From: Centipeda noxia ATCC 43541
GTDB taxonomy: Bacteria; Bacillota; Negativicutes; Selenomonadales; Selenomonadaceae
DNA length: 64,000 nucleotides
NCBI RefSeq assembly: GCF_000160555.1
Contig: NZ_GG749278.1
Span: forward strand, 7,702 to 71,701
Direction: 5' to 3'
In this document: piece by piece, positions 24,999 through 33,889 of the stretch
How positions within the stretch are numbered: position 1 is the stretch's first letter
Layout of the letters: each line of letters opens with the position of its first letter
Program-made: the position numbers and the translations under genes
Notes under the pieces: model-generated
Told to the model about the DNA's origin: nothing
What the model saw: only the letters and a program-made list of their open reading frames with translations
Databases searched by the model: none

Positions 24999-25990
24999 AC
25001 GATAATGCCCTTCGAGCGCAGCATCGCCTCCGCCATCTCAGACGTCTGCATCCCCTGCTCCGCGCCGCTCATCATCACAGAGAAAAGTTGGCTGTACTGC
25101 CCATTCCGCACAATATTGCGCACCGCCGGCATGGCACGAAGCACCTCGAACGCAGCAGCGCGGCCTCCGCCCACACGCGGAAGAAGCCGCTGCGCAAAGA
25201 TCCCCGTCACGGCATCGGCGAACTGCGCACGCACGGCATCCCGCACATCTGCCGGGAACATACTCTCCACGCGCATCGCTGCCTGCGCCGCACTGCGCGT
25301 ATGGAGCGTACCGAGTACGAGTATGCCTGTCGCCGCCGCCATGAGCGCCGCTTCCATCGTCGCACGGTCTCGTATCTCGCCGGCGAGCAGGATGTCGGGA
25401 TCCTCACGCAGAGCGGAGCGCACAGCATCCGGGAAGGAAGAAAAATCGCGGCCCAGCTCCCGTTGACTGATAAACGCGGATGCGGGCAAAAAAATATATT
25501 CGATCGGATCCTCAAGCGTAATGATATGCACACGCCGTGTCTGATTGATGACCTCGATCAACGACGCGAGCGTCGTCGTCTTACCCGCGCCCGTCGGTCC
25601 GCAGACAAGCACCAGACCGTCCCGCACGTCAGCGATGGAGCGCAGCGCATCCGGCATGCCGATCTCATCCGGCGTCATGATGCGTGCAGGCAGGAGGCGC
25701 AGAGCCAGTCCGATCCCATTCTCCATATGGTAGGCATTCCCGCGAAAGCGACGGCCTGCATATGTCCACGAAAAATCAACATCATGTCCAGGGAGGATCG
25801 CACGGCGGCCCTCCGAGATCATCTCGCCCAGCAGCGCATCCATAAAAGAAGCACTCGGAACGAATGCATCCGATACAAGAGCTCCGTCTCTGCGTATCCG
25901 AACGCACTGCCCCGGCGCCGCATGGAGATCAGATGCCTCGACCGCAATCATATGCTGAAGGAGTTCCTTCCACTTTCCTTTCTCATCCAT
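24995..25990 (-). CDS. pilT: Type IV pilus retraction-type ATPase (PilT)
   Basis: Hexameric ATPase that depolymerises pili, driving twitching or DNA uptake. It is 331 residues. N-terminal PAS-like domain, then Walker A GPTGAGKTTT, Asp box ITLEDPIEYIF, Walker B LLAGEIRDRATMEAAL and His box GTLHTRSAAQ. The small N-terminal domain (ASDLHAAPGQCVRIRRDG) and the absence of the zinc tetracysteine fit PilT rather than PilB. It lies between pilB and pilC with short overlaps on both sides. Confidence 0.88.
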   Translation of the reverse strand: MDEKGKWKELLQHMIAVEASDLHAAPGQCVRIRRDGALVSDAFVPSASFMDALLGEMISEGRRAILPGHDVDFSWTYAGRRFRGNAYHMENGIGLALRLLPARIMTPDEIGMPDALRSIADVRDGLVLVCGPTGAGKTTTLASLIEVINQTRRVHIITLEDPIEYIFLPASAFISQRELGRDFSSFPDAVRSALREDPDILLAGEIRDRATMEAALMAAATGILVLGTLHTRSAAQAAMRVESMFPADVRDAVRAQFADAVTGIFAQRLLPRVGGGRAAAFEVLRAMPAVRNIVRNGQYSQLFSVMMSGAEQGMQTSEMAEAMLRSKGIIV

Positions 25991-27227
25991 AGAGCGCTCT
26001 CTCTACCTCCTCCAACGTCGTCTCTCCGGCACACGCCTTTGCCATGCCGTCCTGCCACAGAGTCTCCACGCTGTCCGCCTCCGCAGCTCTGCGCAGCGCG
26101 TCCCTATTGTTCCCGCATAGGATTGCCTCCCGTATCCGCTCCGATACGAGGAGCACCTCATGGATCGCCATCCGCCCGTGATATCCGCTCCCATGACAAA
26201 GTGCGCATCCGTGCCCGCGCACGAGAGTCATCCCCTCATGATAGTCCGCGCCAAGCCGGATTGCCTCGCGCGATCCCGGCAGCACGATATAGTCTTCTCG
26301 GCAGTGCGTACACACGCGCCGTACGAGCCGCTGGGCAATCACGCCCGAGAGTGTCGCCGCGAGCAAATAGGGAGGCACGCCCATCTCGATCATGCGAAAG
26401 ACCGCCGAAACCGTATCCTCCGTATGCAGCGTTGAAAAGAGCGCATGTCCTGTGAGCGCAATGCGCACGGCCATCTCCGCGGTTTCTCGATCGCGGATCT
26501 CCCCAAGCAGGATCTTCTGCGCATCCTGTCGGAGCGCCGCACGCAGTCCCGCAACAAAGGTCAGCCCCGCCTCCGGATGCACCTGAAACTGACTGATGCC
26601 CTCGATGCGCCGCTCTACCGGGTCCTCAAGCGTCATGATATGACAGCTTGGATCATTCAGCGCCGAGAGCGCCGCATAGAGCGTTGTCGTCTTGCCTGAG
26701 TTCATCGGACCGCAGAGGAGCAGCAGCCCCGTCGGCCGACGAATCAGCTGCTCGAAGATCTCCTGATTGCGCGGTGTAAAACCGAGTTCCGCACAGCCGA
26801 GAAAACGCTCCGCCGCGTCCATGATTCGCACGACCATACGCTCCCCGTCCACTACAGGCAGCACGGCCGCACGCATATCGATCGTGCGCCCGCCGTGCAC
26901 ATAGCGGATCTGTCCATCCTGCGGGCGATTGCGCTTTGCCGTATCGATGCCCGCCATTACTTTCAGCCGCGCAATGATCACCGGCGCAAGCTCCGCCGGG
27001 AACTGCACGGGATTCTCCTGCAGCAGTCCGTCCACACGCATGCGGATGCGCAGCCGACCGCCCATGGGCTCGAGGTGAATATCGGTCGCCTCTTCTTCCA
27101 GCGCCGTATCCAGAATAATATTGACCAATGTAAGGACGTGACTGCCGCGGACACCGTCCTCAGATGTACCGCGCCGCACCTCGCGTGCAGCTTCCGTCAC
27201 CAGACGCTGCAGTGCTTCCTGCTCCAT
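25983..27227 (-). CDS. pilB: Type IV pilus assembly ATPase (PilB/GspE), short form
   Basis: Extension ATPase. It is 414 residues, clearly shorter than the roughly 560 of typical PilB, because the N-terminal MshEN-like domain is missing. It starts almost directly at the TDIHLEPMGGRLRIRMRVDG domain. Walker A CGPMNSGKTTT, Asp box MTLEDPVERRI, Walker B LLGEIRDRETAEMAV and His box FSTLHTEDT are intact. The zinc-binding Cys pairs CTHC and CALC are present. It is the first gene of pilB-pilT-pilC and 13 bases downstream of truA. Confidence 0.86.
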   Translation of the reverse strand: MEQEALQRLVTEAAREVRRGTSEDGVRGSHVLTLVNIILDTALEEEATDIHLEPMGGRLRIRMRVDGLLQENPVQFPAELAPVIIARLKVMAGIDTAKRNRPQDGQIRYVHGGRTIDMRAAVLPVVDGERMVVRIMDAAERFLGCAELGFTPRNQEIFEQLIRRPTGLLLLCGPMNSGKTTTLYAALSALNDPSCHIMTLEDPVERRIEGISQFQVHPEAGLTFVAGLRAALRQDAQKILLGEIRDRETAEMAVRIALTGHALFSTLHTEDTVSAVFRMIEMGVPPYLLAATLSGVIAQRLVRRVCTHCREDYIVLPGSREAIRLGADYHEGMTLVRGHGCALCHGSGYHGRMAIHEVLLVSERIREAILCGNNRDALRRAAEADSVETLWQDGMAKACAGETTLEEVERALYG

Positions 27228-27239
27228 GCCGTTCTCCCT

Positions 27240-28022
27240 TTAATCCGCCGATTTTTGCGGCGCCGCATCATAGTCCACGTGAAGGAGATAGAGTCCGCAG
27301 GCAGGCGCCGTCGGACTCGCAAGGCGACGGTCGCGCGCAGCAAAAATCTCCGCAAAACGTCCCACAGAGATGCGCTCCTGCCCCACACTGACGACCGTGC
27401 TCATGATATTGCGCACCATATGGTAGAGGAATCCGTTCCCATGCAGATAGCATGACAGGCGGCCTTCTCCCTCATCCTCCAGCCGTATCTCATCGATTGT
27501 GCGCACAGGCGACATTGGGGCGCCGCCCGCCGCACGAAAGGAACTGTAATCATGCGTCCCCACAAGCATGGCAAGTGCCGCACGCATCGCCTCCACATCA
27601 AGTGGACGAAAGATCTGCCACGCATAATTGCGCGTGAAGGGATTCGGCACTGTGCATTGCTCCATGCGATAGACATATGCCTTGCCCTTCGCGCTGTGCC
27701 GCGCGCTGAAATCACGCGCCGCCTCCCATGCATCCGTAACGGCAATATCCGGCGGCAGGAGTCCGTTCACCGCACGCGGCAGACGTTCCGTCGGGATGCG
27801 TCCGTCCGTAAAGAAATTCACCACCTGCCCGCAGGCATGCACACCCGCGTCCGTGCGGCCGGCAGCGGCAAGCTCCACTGTCTCCCCGCATACCTCCGCA
27901 AGTGCTGCCTCGAGGGCGTTCTGCACGGCAACAACAGGCGGTGACTGCCGCTGAAAGCCATGATAGCGCGTTCCGTCATAGGCAATTTTCAACGCGAGAT
28001 TGCGCGCGCGCCGCTTCATCAT
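27240..28022 (-). CDS. truA: tRNA pseudouridine(38-40) synthase TruA
   Basis: Modifies uridines 38-40 in the anticodon stem of many tRNAs. It is recognised from KIAYDGTRYHGFQRQ near the N terminus, the catalytic Asp motif AGRTDAGVHACGQV, and FLYHMVRNIMSTVV. It is about 260 residues. I chose the ATG at 28022 (28019 is equally possible), behind GTGGAG. A TTG at 28043 is possible but has no ribosome site. The gene overlaps or abuts ecfT upstream. Confidence 0.95.
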   Translation of the reverse strand: MMKRRARNLALKIAYDGTRYHGFQRQSPPVVAVQNALEAALAEVCGETVELAAAGRTDAGVHACGQVVNFFTDGRIPTERLPRAVNGLLPPDIAVTDAWEAARDFSARHSAKGKAYVYRMEQCTVPNPFTRNYAWQIFRPLDVEAMRAALAMLVGTHDYSSFRAAGGAPMSPVRTIDEIRLEDEGEGRLSCYLHGNGFLYHMVRNIMSTVVSVGQERISVGRFAEIFAARDRRLASPTAPACGLYLLHVDYDAAPQKSAD

Positions 28023-28032
28023 CTCCACATTT

Positions 28033-28854
28033 TCAGGGCGCAAGGGTCAGCCCTCCGAAACTCACGGCGCAGATCCCCGCCGCTCCGAGAAAGAATATGC
28101 CGATCGCCGCATAGTCCAGCCGGCCCGTGCGGAGTTCCTTCATCTGCGTACGTCCTTCGCCGCCGCGATAGCAGCGCGCCTCCATCGCGAGTGCGAGTTC
28201 GTCCGCGCGGCGAAACGCCGAGAGAAAAAGCGGCACAAGAACCGGCACAATCGCACGCAGGCGCTGCATGATATTTCCGCGTTCAAAGTCCACCCCGCGT
28301 GCCTTCTGCGCCTTCATAATGCGGTCGAGTTCCTCGAGCAGTGTCGGTACAAATCGCAGAGCAATCGTCATCATCATCGCGAGTTCGTGTACCGGCACAC
28401 CCACACGCCGCAGCGGAGAGAGCAGCGCCTCGAGGCCGTCGGTCAGACGCAGAGGACTCGTCGTCAGCGTCAACAGTGTGCTGAGAAGGATCAGCAGAAT
28501 AAGGCGCAGTCCAATGTATGCGCCGCGCACAATCCCCTCCCACGTCGCTGTGAGGAATCCGATCCGGAACGCCTCCGTGCCCGGCGTCATAAAAAGATGC
28601 ACAGCGAAGGTGAAGAGCACGATCCAGAGAATCGGACGGATCGAGCGCAGCTGCATCATGAGCGGAACCCGCGAGAACACCATGAGAAGTGCGACAGCGC
28701 ATGCGAGCGCGGCAAAGCCGGCCGCATTCTCGACAAAGAAGATCAGCAGCAAAAAGAAAAAGAGCAGGACAATCTTCACGCGCGGATCCATGCGGTGCAG
28801 GAACGAATCTCCAGGCAGATAGCGTCCGATTTGTATATCGTTAAGCAAAATCAA
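28033..28854 (-). CDS. ecfT: Energy-coupling factor transporter transmembrane protein EcfT
   Basis: Scaffold of ECF vitamin/metal importers that links the two ATPases to an S component. It is 273 residues with about six transmembrane segments. The two coupling-helix Ala-Arg motifs are present: KAQKARGVDF and AMEARCYRGG. It opens with DSFLHRMDPRVKIVL, a family signature. The usual ecfA1-ecfA2 partners are not upstream: the gene has a TATAAT box of its own about 35-40 bases before the start. The ATPases must be encoded elsewhere. Confidence 0.88.
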   Translation of the reverse strand: MILLNDIQIGRYLPGDSFLHRMDPRVKIVLLFFFLLLIFFVENAAGFAALACAVALLMVFSRVPLMMQLRSIRPILWIVLFTFAVHLFMTPGTEAFRIGFLTATWEGIVRGAYIGLRLILLILLSTLLTLTTSPLRLTDGLEALLSPLRRVGVPVHELAMMMTIALRFVPTLLEELDRIMKAQKARGVDFERGNIMQRLRAIVPVLVPLFLSAFRRADELALAMEARCYRGGEGRTQMKELRTGRLDYAAIGIFFLGAAGICAVSFGGLTLAP

Positions 28855-29010
28855 TCACTTCCAATTTTATGAACTTTCACCATTATAACATTAAAGAAAG
28901 TCTTTTTCATTTCTTTTTCGCATAATATATGCTATAATTCTCTTACTATAATTTAAGATATCGAATGGATACAGCAGTAATTCGGTGTAATGACACAGAA
29001 AGGCTCTCTT

Positions 29011-30234
29011 ATGGAAGAAGCATTTATCGGGCGGCAAGCCATATTGGATCAGAAAAAGAACGTATACGCATACGAGATTCTCTTTCGCAGCGGTCTCAAG
29101 AATGCTTTCGATCCGAGTCTCGACGGAAACGTGGCGACACAGAGCGTCATGGTGAATACCATGCTGGACTTCGGCATGAAAAAACTGGTCTCGGACAAGA
29201 AGGCGTTCATCAACTTTACCGAAAAAAATCTGCTGAACCGTGCGCCGCAGCTTCTGCCGGCAGACAGCATTGTTGTGGAGATTCTCGAGACGGTACAGCC
29301 GACGCCCGCGATTTTGGAGGCCGTACAGGAGCTCAAGGACGAGGGATACAAAATTGCCCTCGACGACTTCGTCCTTCTGCCGGGCTACGAGCCGCTTATC
29401 GACATGGCGGACATCATCAAGGTGGACTTTCGAATCACGGAGGATCCGGAGGAACGCAAACGCCTGCGCGAGATTCTGCCGGGACATGTGCGTCTGCTCG
29501 CCGAGAAGATCGAAACCGAGGAGGAATTCCACCAGGCCCTCGAATACGGCTATGTCCTCTTCCAGGGATATTTCTTCTGCAAGCCCGTTGTCCTGCATAA
29601 GAAAAAGCTCACGAGCAACGCGCTCTCGCAGATACGTCTCCTAAAGGAAGTTAACCGTCAGGACTTCGATTTCTCCGCGATCATCAATGTAATCTCCTCG
29701 GATACGAACCTTGTTCACAAGCTGCTCACGTATATCAATTCCGTCGGCATCGGTCTCACCTATCACATCTCGAACCTGCGGCAGGCGGCGGTCCTCCTTG
29801 GATCCGGCGGCATGCGCCGCTGGGTGACCCTCATCAGCCTCCAGACATTCTCTGAGGATAAACCGCCCGAGCTCTTCACGATCTCACTTCTGCGCGCAAA
29901 GTTCTGCGAGCTGATCGCCCACGAGATCAAACGTCCCGATCTCACGCCCGATACCGGCTTCCTGCTCGGCATGTTCTCGCTCCTGGACGTTCTGCTGAGC
30001 CAGCCGATGGAAGAGGTGCTCAAAGAAGTTGGACTCTCATCCGAACTCAACGCGGCGCTGCTCGGCGAAGACAATATCCTCCGTCATGTGCTCGATCTCG
30101 TTATCGCCTACGAGCAGGGCGATTGGGATAAGGTGATCGCGTGCTGCAGGCGCGAGAATATCCCGGTCGAACATTTGCAGCCCTGCTATGACGAAGTGCT
30201 CAAATGGTATAACACACTGCAGACGGTCCGCTGA
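29011..30234 (+). CDS. EAL-HDOD (YuxH/CdgJ-type) signalling protein
   Basis: About 407 residues. The EAL-like half (1-195) shows YEILFRSGLKN, VEILETVQPT, KIALDDFVLLPG, IIKVDF, KIETEEEF and QGYFFCKP, equivalent to the EAL, DDFG and QGxxFxKP motifs of c-di-GMP phosphodiesterases. The DDFG glycine is changed. The second half is an HDOD domain (LTYINSVGIGLTYHISNLRQA). Family members are usually degenerate signal transducers in motility or surface attachment. I chose ATG 29011, with GAAAGG about 9 bases upstream. It converges on the HD-GYP gene. Confidence 0.87.
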   Translation: MEEAFIGRQAILDQKKNVYAYEILFRSGLKNAFDPSLDGNVATQSVMVNTMLDFGMKKLVSDKKAFINFTEKNLLNRAPQLLPADSIVVEILETVQPTPAILEAVQELKDEGYKIALDDFVLLPGYEPLIDMADIIKVDFRITEDPEERKRLREILPGHVRLLAEKIETEEEFHQALEYGYVLFQGYFFCKPVVLHKKKLTSNALSQIRLLKEVNRQDFDFSAIINVISSDTNLVHKLLTYINSVGIGLTYHISNLRQAAVLLGSGGMRRWVTLISLQTFSEDKPPELFTISLLRAKFCELIAHEIKRPDLTPDTGFLLGMFSLLDVLLSQPMEEVLKEVGLSSELNAALLGEDNILRHVLDLVIAYEQGDWDKVIACCRRENIPVEHLQPCYDEVLKWYNTLQTVR

Positions 30235-30242
30235 CACAACAG

Positions 30243-30276
30243 TAAAGAGCCCATCGGAAAATCGATGGGCTCTTTG
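30243..30276. terminator. Bidirectional terminator between the EAL-HDOD and HD-GYP genes
   Basis: The stem AAAGAGCCCATCG/CGATGGGCTCTTT has a 6-base loop. Confidence 0.87.
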
Positions 30277-30290
30277 CATGCTTTGCTGTT

Positions 30291-31346
30291 TTATTTCGGG
30301 TTATATTCTACGATTGTAATATTTTTATTCTCGTTGAGATCAATGACCTCATCCTCCGAGATCGTAATGATCGGGAGCGGCACAACACCGTGCGGATATG
30401 CCGTGATCGTCCCCTCGCGATGATTGCTCAGCAGCACGCGCGAACCGAGGAACGCATTCTTGATATTCGTCAGCACCGGCATGCAGACCTGCGGATCAAG
30501 TGCAGTATACATCTGCCGTGCGATCTCTGTCACCGCGTCGAACGGCGTGCGGCGCGGATATCCCTCGCGCTCAATCGTGATATTATCATAGAGATCTGCC
30601 ACCGCGACAATGCGCGCATAAAGATGAATATCATCCCCCTGGATGTTAAAGGGGAATCCGCTCCCATCCATCCGTTCATGGTGCTGCAGCGCGGTGAGCC
30701 GAACGCCCTCCGTCAGCCCGGCAACATGGTTGAGGATCTGCGCACCGTCCACTGTATGCTGGATATACCGCTCATAGTCCTCTCCCTCAAGCGTCTCAAT
30801 ATTCTTTTCGAGCAGACGCTGGTCGAACCTCGACTTTCCGATATCATGCAGGAATCCCGCGAGTACGATGTCCTTTGCCGTCTCACGGTCGAGGCGCATC
30901 CACTTCGCGAAGACGCCCGAAAGGATCGAAACGCGGAGCGAGTGGTTGTAGATGTCGCTCGCCAGATGGTTGATCTCGTTCAGATAGTCGATCGTCCCGC
31001 TGCGTCGCGAGAGCGGCAGCAGCTCTTCCTGCACCATCTCGTTGGTTTCTTCGACCGGCACATTCCCTGTCCGCTTTGTCTCTTCAAAGATGGACTTTGC
31101 CGTCCCGACGACGTTCTCATACTGCTTGATAAAGAGGTTGCTGCGCGAGAAGATGGGCGAGCGTTCCTCCTTCAGCTCGGTCTCATCCTTAATGTAGACA
31201 ACGGGAATCTTGAGAAATTTGAGACGCGTGATGTGCGCCTGCGTCAGCTCTGTATTCTCAGACACGACCACCACACGCTTGGCGTTGACGATCGTTCGCG
31301 CAAGTATCATTCCATTTTCCAGATCATCCACGGATATTGCACGCAA
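30291..31346 (-). CDS. HD-GYP domain c-di-GMP phosphodiesterase-like protein
   Basis: A 351-residue cytoplasmic protein. The C-terminal HD-GYP domain has FLHDIGKSRF (metal HD) and QHHERMDGSGFP (the HHExxDGxGYP motif, with Phe for Tyr), consistent with an active phosphodiesterase. The N-terminal 60 residues form a small domain seen with HD-GYP proteins (DLENGMILARTIVNAKRVVV, then LKFLKIPVVYI). It starts with TTG behind GGGAGGG. Together with the convergent EAL-HDOD gene it marks a c-di-GMP output pair. Confidence 0.9.
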   Translation of the reverse strand: MRAISVDDLENGMILARTIVNAKRVVVVSENTELTQAHITRLKFLKIPVVYIKDETELKEERSPIFSRSNLFIKQYENVVGTAKSIFEETKRTGNVPVEETNEMVQEELLPLSRRSGTIDYLNEINHLASDIYNHSLRVSILSGVFAKWMRLDRETAKDIVLAGFLHDIGKSRFDQRLLEKNIETLEGEDYERYIQHTVDGAQILNHVAGLTEGVRLTALQHHERMDGSGFPFNIQGDDIHLYARIVAVADLYDNITIEREGYPRRTPFDAVTEIARQMYTALDPQVCMPVLTNIKNAFLGSRVLLSNHREGTITAYPHGVVPLPIITISEDEVIDLNENKNITIVEYNPK

Positions 31347-31450
31347 TGTAAGCCCTCCCTCGGTTTACGTTGTTGATCACGTACGAAATCATTGCACTTA
31401 TAGATATTTCGACCTTTATTAAAAAAAACCTGCCTTGCAGAAAATAATTC

Positions 31451-31480
31451 TTGACTTTATTTTAATTTGTAACGTATAAT
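31451..31480 (+). promoter_or_regulatory. Promoter of the amino-acid ABC transporter operon
   Basis: TTGACT and consensus TATAAT are separated by 18 bases, 59 bases before the ATG at 31540. Confidence 0.82.
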
Positions 31481-31539
31481 AGCCTACGTTAGTGCTTTAT
31501 CTTATTAAAGGGGTAATTAATTTAAGGAGAGATACTGCA

Positions 31540-32343
31540 ATGAACTGGAAAAAAATCCTGACGGGCACGGCAGTCTTTGCCTGCGCGGCGGCGCTGCTCA
31601 CGGGCTGCGGCGGAGACAAGGCGGCTGCGCCGGACAAAGGCGCAGACAAGAGCAAGATCGTCGTAGGACTCGACGATAATTTCCCGCCGATGGGCTTTAA
31701 AAATGAGAAAAACGAGATCGTCGGCTTCGACGTTGACCTTGCCAAGGAGGCAGCAAAGCGTCTCGGCCGTGAAGTCGAGTTCAAGGCGATCGACTGGTCG
31801 AGCAAGGAGGCCGAACTCAAGAGCGGCCGCGTACAGATCCTCTGGAATGGGCTCGACATCACCGAGAAGCGCAAGGAGAACATGCTCTTCTCAAATCCCT
31901 ACATGGACAACCGCCAGATCATCTTCGTGAAGAAGGGCAGCACCGCCGTCTCGGACGAGAAGAGCCTCGCGGGCAAGACGATCGGCGTTCAGAGCGCCAG
32001 CACCGCCGAGGAGTACACCGATACAACGGACTTCTACAAGAATGAGGTCAAGGAGGTCAAGAAGTACCCCGACTATGTCGCAGCATTCATGGACCTCGAG
32101 AACGGCCGTCTTGATGCGGTCATCGGCGATGAGATCGTCGGCCGCTACTACATGAGCAAGCATCCGGATGAGCTGGAAGCACTCCCGATTGTCGTTGGCC
32201 CTGTGAGCGAGTTCGGCATTGCATTCGCAAAGGATAACACGGCGCTGCAGAGCGAGGTGCAGAAAGTCATCGACGAGATGAAAGCAGATGGTACCATAGC
32301 AAAGATCTCCACCGAGTGGTTCGGCAAAGACATCACAAAATAA
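31540..32343 (+). CDS. Polar amino-acid ABC transporter substrate-binding lipoprotein
   Basis: Captures an amino acid in the periplasm for the importer encoded just downstream. It has a signal peptide with lipobox LLTGC (Cys about 24), then the SBP_bac_3 fold: KIVVGLDDNFPPMGFKNE, GFDVDLAKEAAKRLG, and DWSSKEAELKSGRVQILWNG. It is 267 residues. The start is at ATG 31540 behind AAGGAGAG. The ligand (glutamine, cystine or another polar amino acid) cannot be set from sequence. A hairpin with a T run separates it from the permease. Confidence 0.9.
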   Translation: MNWKKILTGTAVFACAAALLTGCGGDKAAAPDKGADKSKIVVGLDDNFPPMGFKNEKNEIVGFDVDLAKEAAKRLGREVEFKAIDWSSKEAELKSGRVQILWNGLDITEKRKENMLFSNPYMDNRQIIFVKKGSTAVSDEKSLAGKTIGVQSASTAEEYTDTTDFYKNEVKEVKKYPDYVAAFMDLENGRLDAVIGDEIVGRYYMSKHPDELEALPIVVGPVSEFGIAFAKDNTALQSEVQKVIDEMKADGTIAKISTEWFGKDITK

Positions 32344-32352
32344 ACAAAACCA

Positions 32353-32388
32353 AAGGAAGCTGCCGTTTTGTGCGGCAGCTTCTTTTTG
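32353..32388 (+). terminator. Intra-operon terminator/attenuator after the binding protein gene
   Basis: The stem GGAAGCTGCCG/CGGCAGCTTC is followed by TTTTT. Partial read-through would give more binding protein than permease and ATPase, a common arrangement in ABC importers. Confidence 0.8.
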
Positions 32389-32406
32389 ACGACTGGGATG
32401 AAATGA

Positions 32407-33051
32407 ATGGATAAGATACTCGATACTGCTCTTTTGATGCTCGAGGGGTCGACCGTTACCCTCGAAATTTTCTGCGTGACCCTCGCTCTCTCCCTCCCGC
32501 TCGGCCTCTTTGCCGCGCTCGGGAGGCTTTCGCGTTTCCGCATACTCAGCCGTCTGCTCGAGGTCTACATCTGGATCATGCGCGGTACACCGCTCATGCT
32601 GCAGCTGCTCTTTGTTTACTTTGCCCTGCCGATGATCGGCATCATGCTCCCCGACATCGCGGCGGCTCTTCTCGCCTTCGTCCTCAACTACGCGGCGTAC
32701 TTCGCCGAGATCTTCCGCTCCGGCATCCAGGCGGTGCCGCGCGGACAGTTCGAGGCCGCGCGCGTGCTTGGCATGAGCGCGCCGCTCACCATGCGGCGCA
32801 TCATCCTACCGCAGGTGCTGCGCATCACACTCCCTCCCGTCAGCAACGAGACCATCAACCTCGTCAAGGATACCTCACTCGTCTACATCCTCGCCATGAA
32901 TGACCTGCTGCGCGTTGCGCGCACGATCGTCCAGCGCGAGTTCGACATGACCCCCTTCCTCATCGCCGGCATCTTCTACCTCGCGATGACCGCCGTGCTC
33001 ACCTATGGATTCAAAAAACTGGAGGTGCACTATGGCAGATACGAGAACTGA
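32407..33051 (+). CDS. Polar amino-acid ABC transporter permease (HisM/GlnP type)
   Basis: A 214-residue inner-membrane subunit with about five transmembrane segments. The EAA loop that docks the ATPase reads FEAARVLGMSAPLTMRRIILPQ. The family N-terminal YIWIMRGTPLMLQL is present. The permease is probably homodimeric, since only one gene is present. Its 3' end overlaps the ATPase gene by 20 bases. Confidence 0.92.
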   Translation: MDKILDTALLMLEGSTVTLEIFCVTLALSLPLGLFAALGRLSRFRILSRLLEVYIWIMRGTPLMLQLLFVYFALPMIGIMLPDIAAALLAFVLNYAAYFAEIFRSGIQAVPRGQFEAARVLGMSAPLTMRRIILPQVLRITLPPVSNETINLVKDTSLVYILAMNDLLRVARTIVQREFDMTPFLIAGIFYLAMTAVLTYGFKKLEVHYGRYEN

Positions 33052-33817
33052 TGCGGACGTCATGCTCCGCATGACCGGCATCTGCAAATCCTTCGGCGGT
33101 CTCGAGGTTCTGCGCGGCATCGATCTCAGTCTCACGCGCGGCGAGGTGCTCGCCATCATCGGCCCCTCCGGCTCAGGGAAATCTACCCTGCTCCGCTGCA
33201 TCAACAAGCTCGAGACCATCGACCGCGGCAATATTACGATCCGCGGGGAGAAACTCTGTTGGACGAATCCCGGCGGCACAACAGCGACCTACGCGAGCAC
33301 CAACGACGTGCGGCGCATCCTCATGTCGACGGGCATGGTCTTCCAGCAGTTCAACCTCTTCCCGCATATGACCGTCATCGAGAACCTCATCGAAGCGCCC
33401 TGCCATGTCAAAGGCATGAAGCGGGACGAGATTCTCCCCTATGCGCGTGAGCTTCTCGCCAAGGTCGGCCTCGTGAACCGCGAGGATTACTACCCGAGTC
33501 AGCTCTCCGGCGGACAGCAGCAGCGCGTCGCCATCGCACGGGCGCTTGCCATGCGGCCCGACATCATGCTCTTTGACGAGCCGACCTCCGCGCTCGATCC
33601 TGAGCTCACGGGCGAGGTGCTGCGCACCATGCGCGCCCTCGCCGCCGAGCGTATGACTATGATCGTCGTCACGCACGAGATGGCATTCGCACGCGAGGCA
33701 GCGACCGACATCATCTTCATGGAGGACGGCGTCATCGTCGAGCAGGGCCCTCCGGCCGAGTTCTTCAGCGCACCGAGAGAAGAACGGACAAAGGAGTTTC
33801 TGCAGAATATGCTTTGA
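33032..33817 (+). CDS. Polar amino-acid ABC transporter ATP-binding protein
   Basis: Energises the importer. Walker A GPSGSGKST, Q loop FQQFNLFPHMT, signature LSGGQQQRVAIARAL, Walker B IMLFDEPTSALD and switch His VVTHEMAFA are all intact. It is 261 residues from ATG 33032, chosen because GGAGGTG lies just before it inside the permease end. It is last in the operon, before a strong terminator. Confidence 0.94.
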   Translation: MADTRTDADVMLRMTGICKSFGGLEVLRGIDLSLTRGEVLAIIGPSGSGKSTLLRCINKLETIDRGNITIRGEKLCWTNPGGTTATYASTNDVRRILMSTGMVFQQFNLFPHMTVIENLIEAPCHVKGMKRDEILPYARELLAKVGLVNREDYYPSQLSGGQQQRVAIARALAMRPDIMLFDEPTSALDPELTGEVLRTMRALAAERMTMIVVTHEMAFAREAATDIIFMEDGVIVEQGPPAEFFSAPREERTKEFLQNML

Positions 33818-33830
33818 GATTCTTCGCAAG

Positions 33831-33876
33831 AAAAGGGCATCGATGGAAATGTACTGCTTCCATCGATGCCCTTTTT
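33831..33876. terminator. Terminator after the amino-acid importer operon
   Basis: The stem AAAAGGGCATCGATGG/CCATCGATGCCCTTTT has a T run. It lies between convergent genes. Confidence 0.9.
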
Positions 33877-33889
33877 TATTGGCTACTGT

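Noticed and set aside
24084-25466. 460-codon frame on the plus strand
   Set aside because: Opposite pilC and pilT, with no recognisable domain and no ribosome site.
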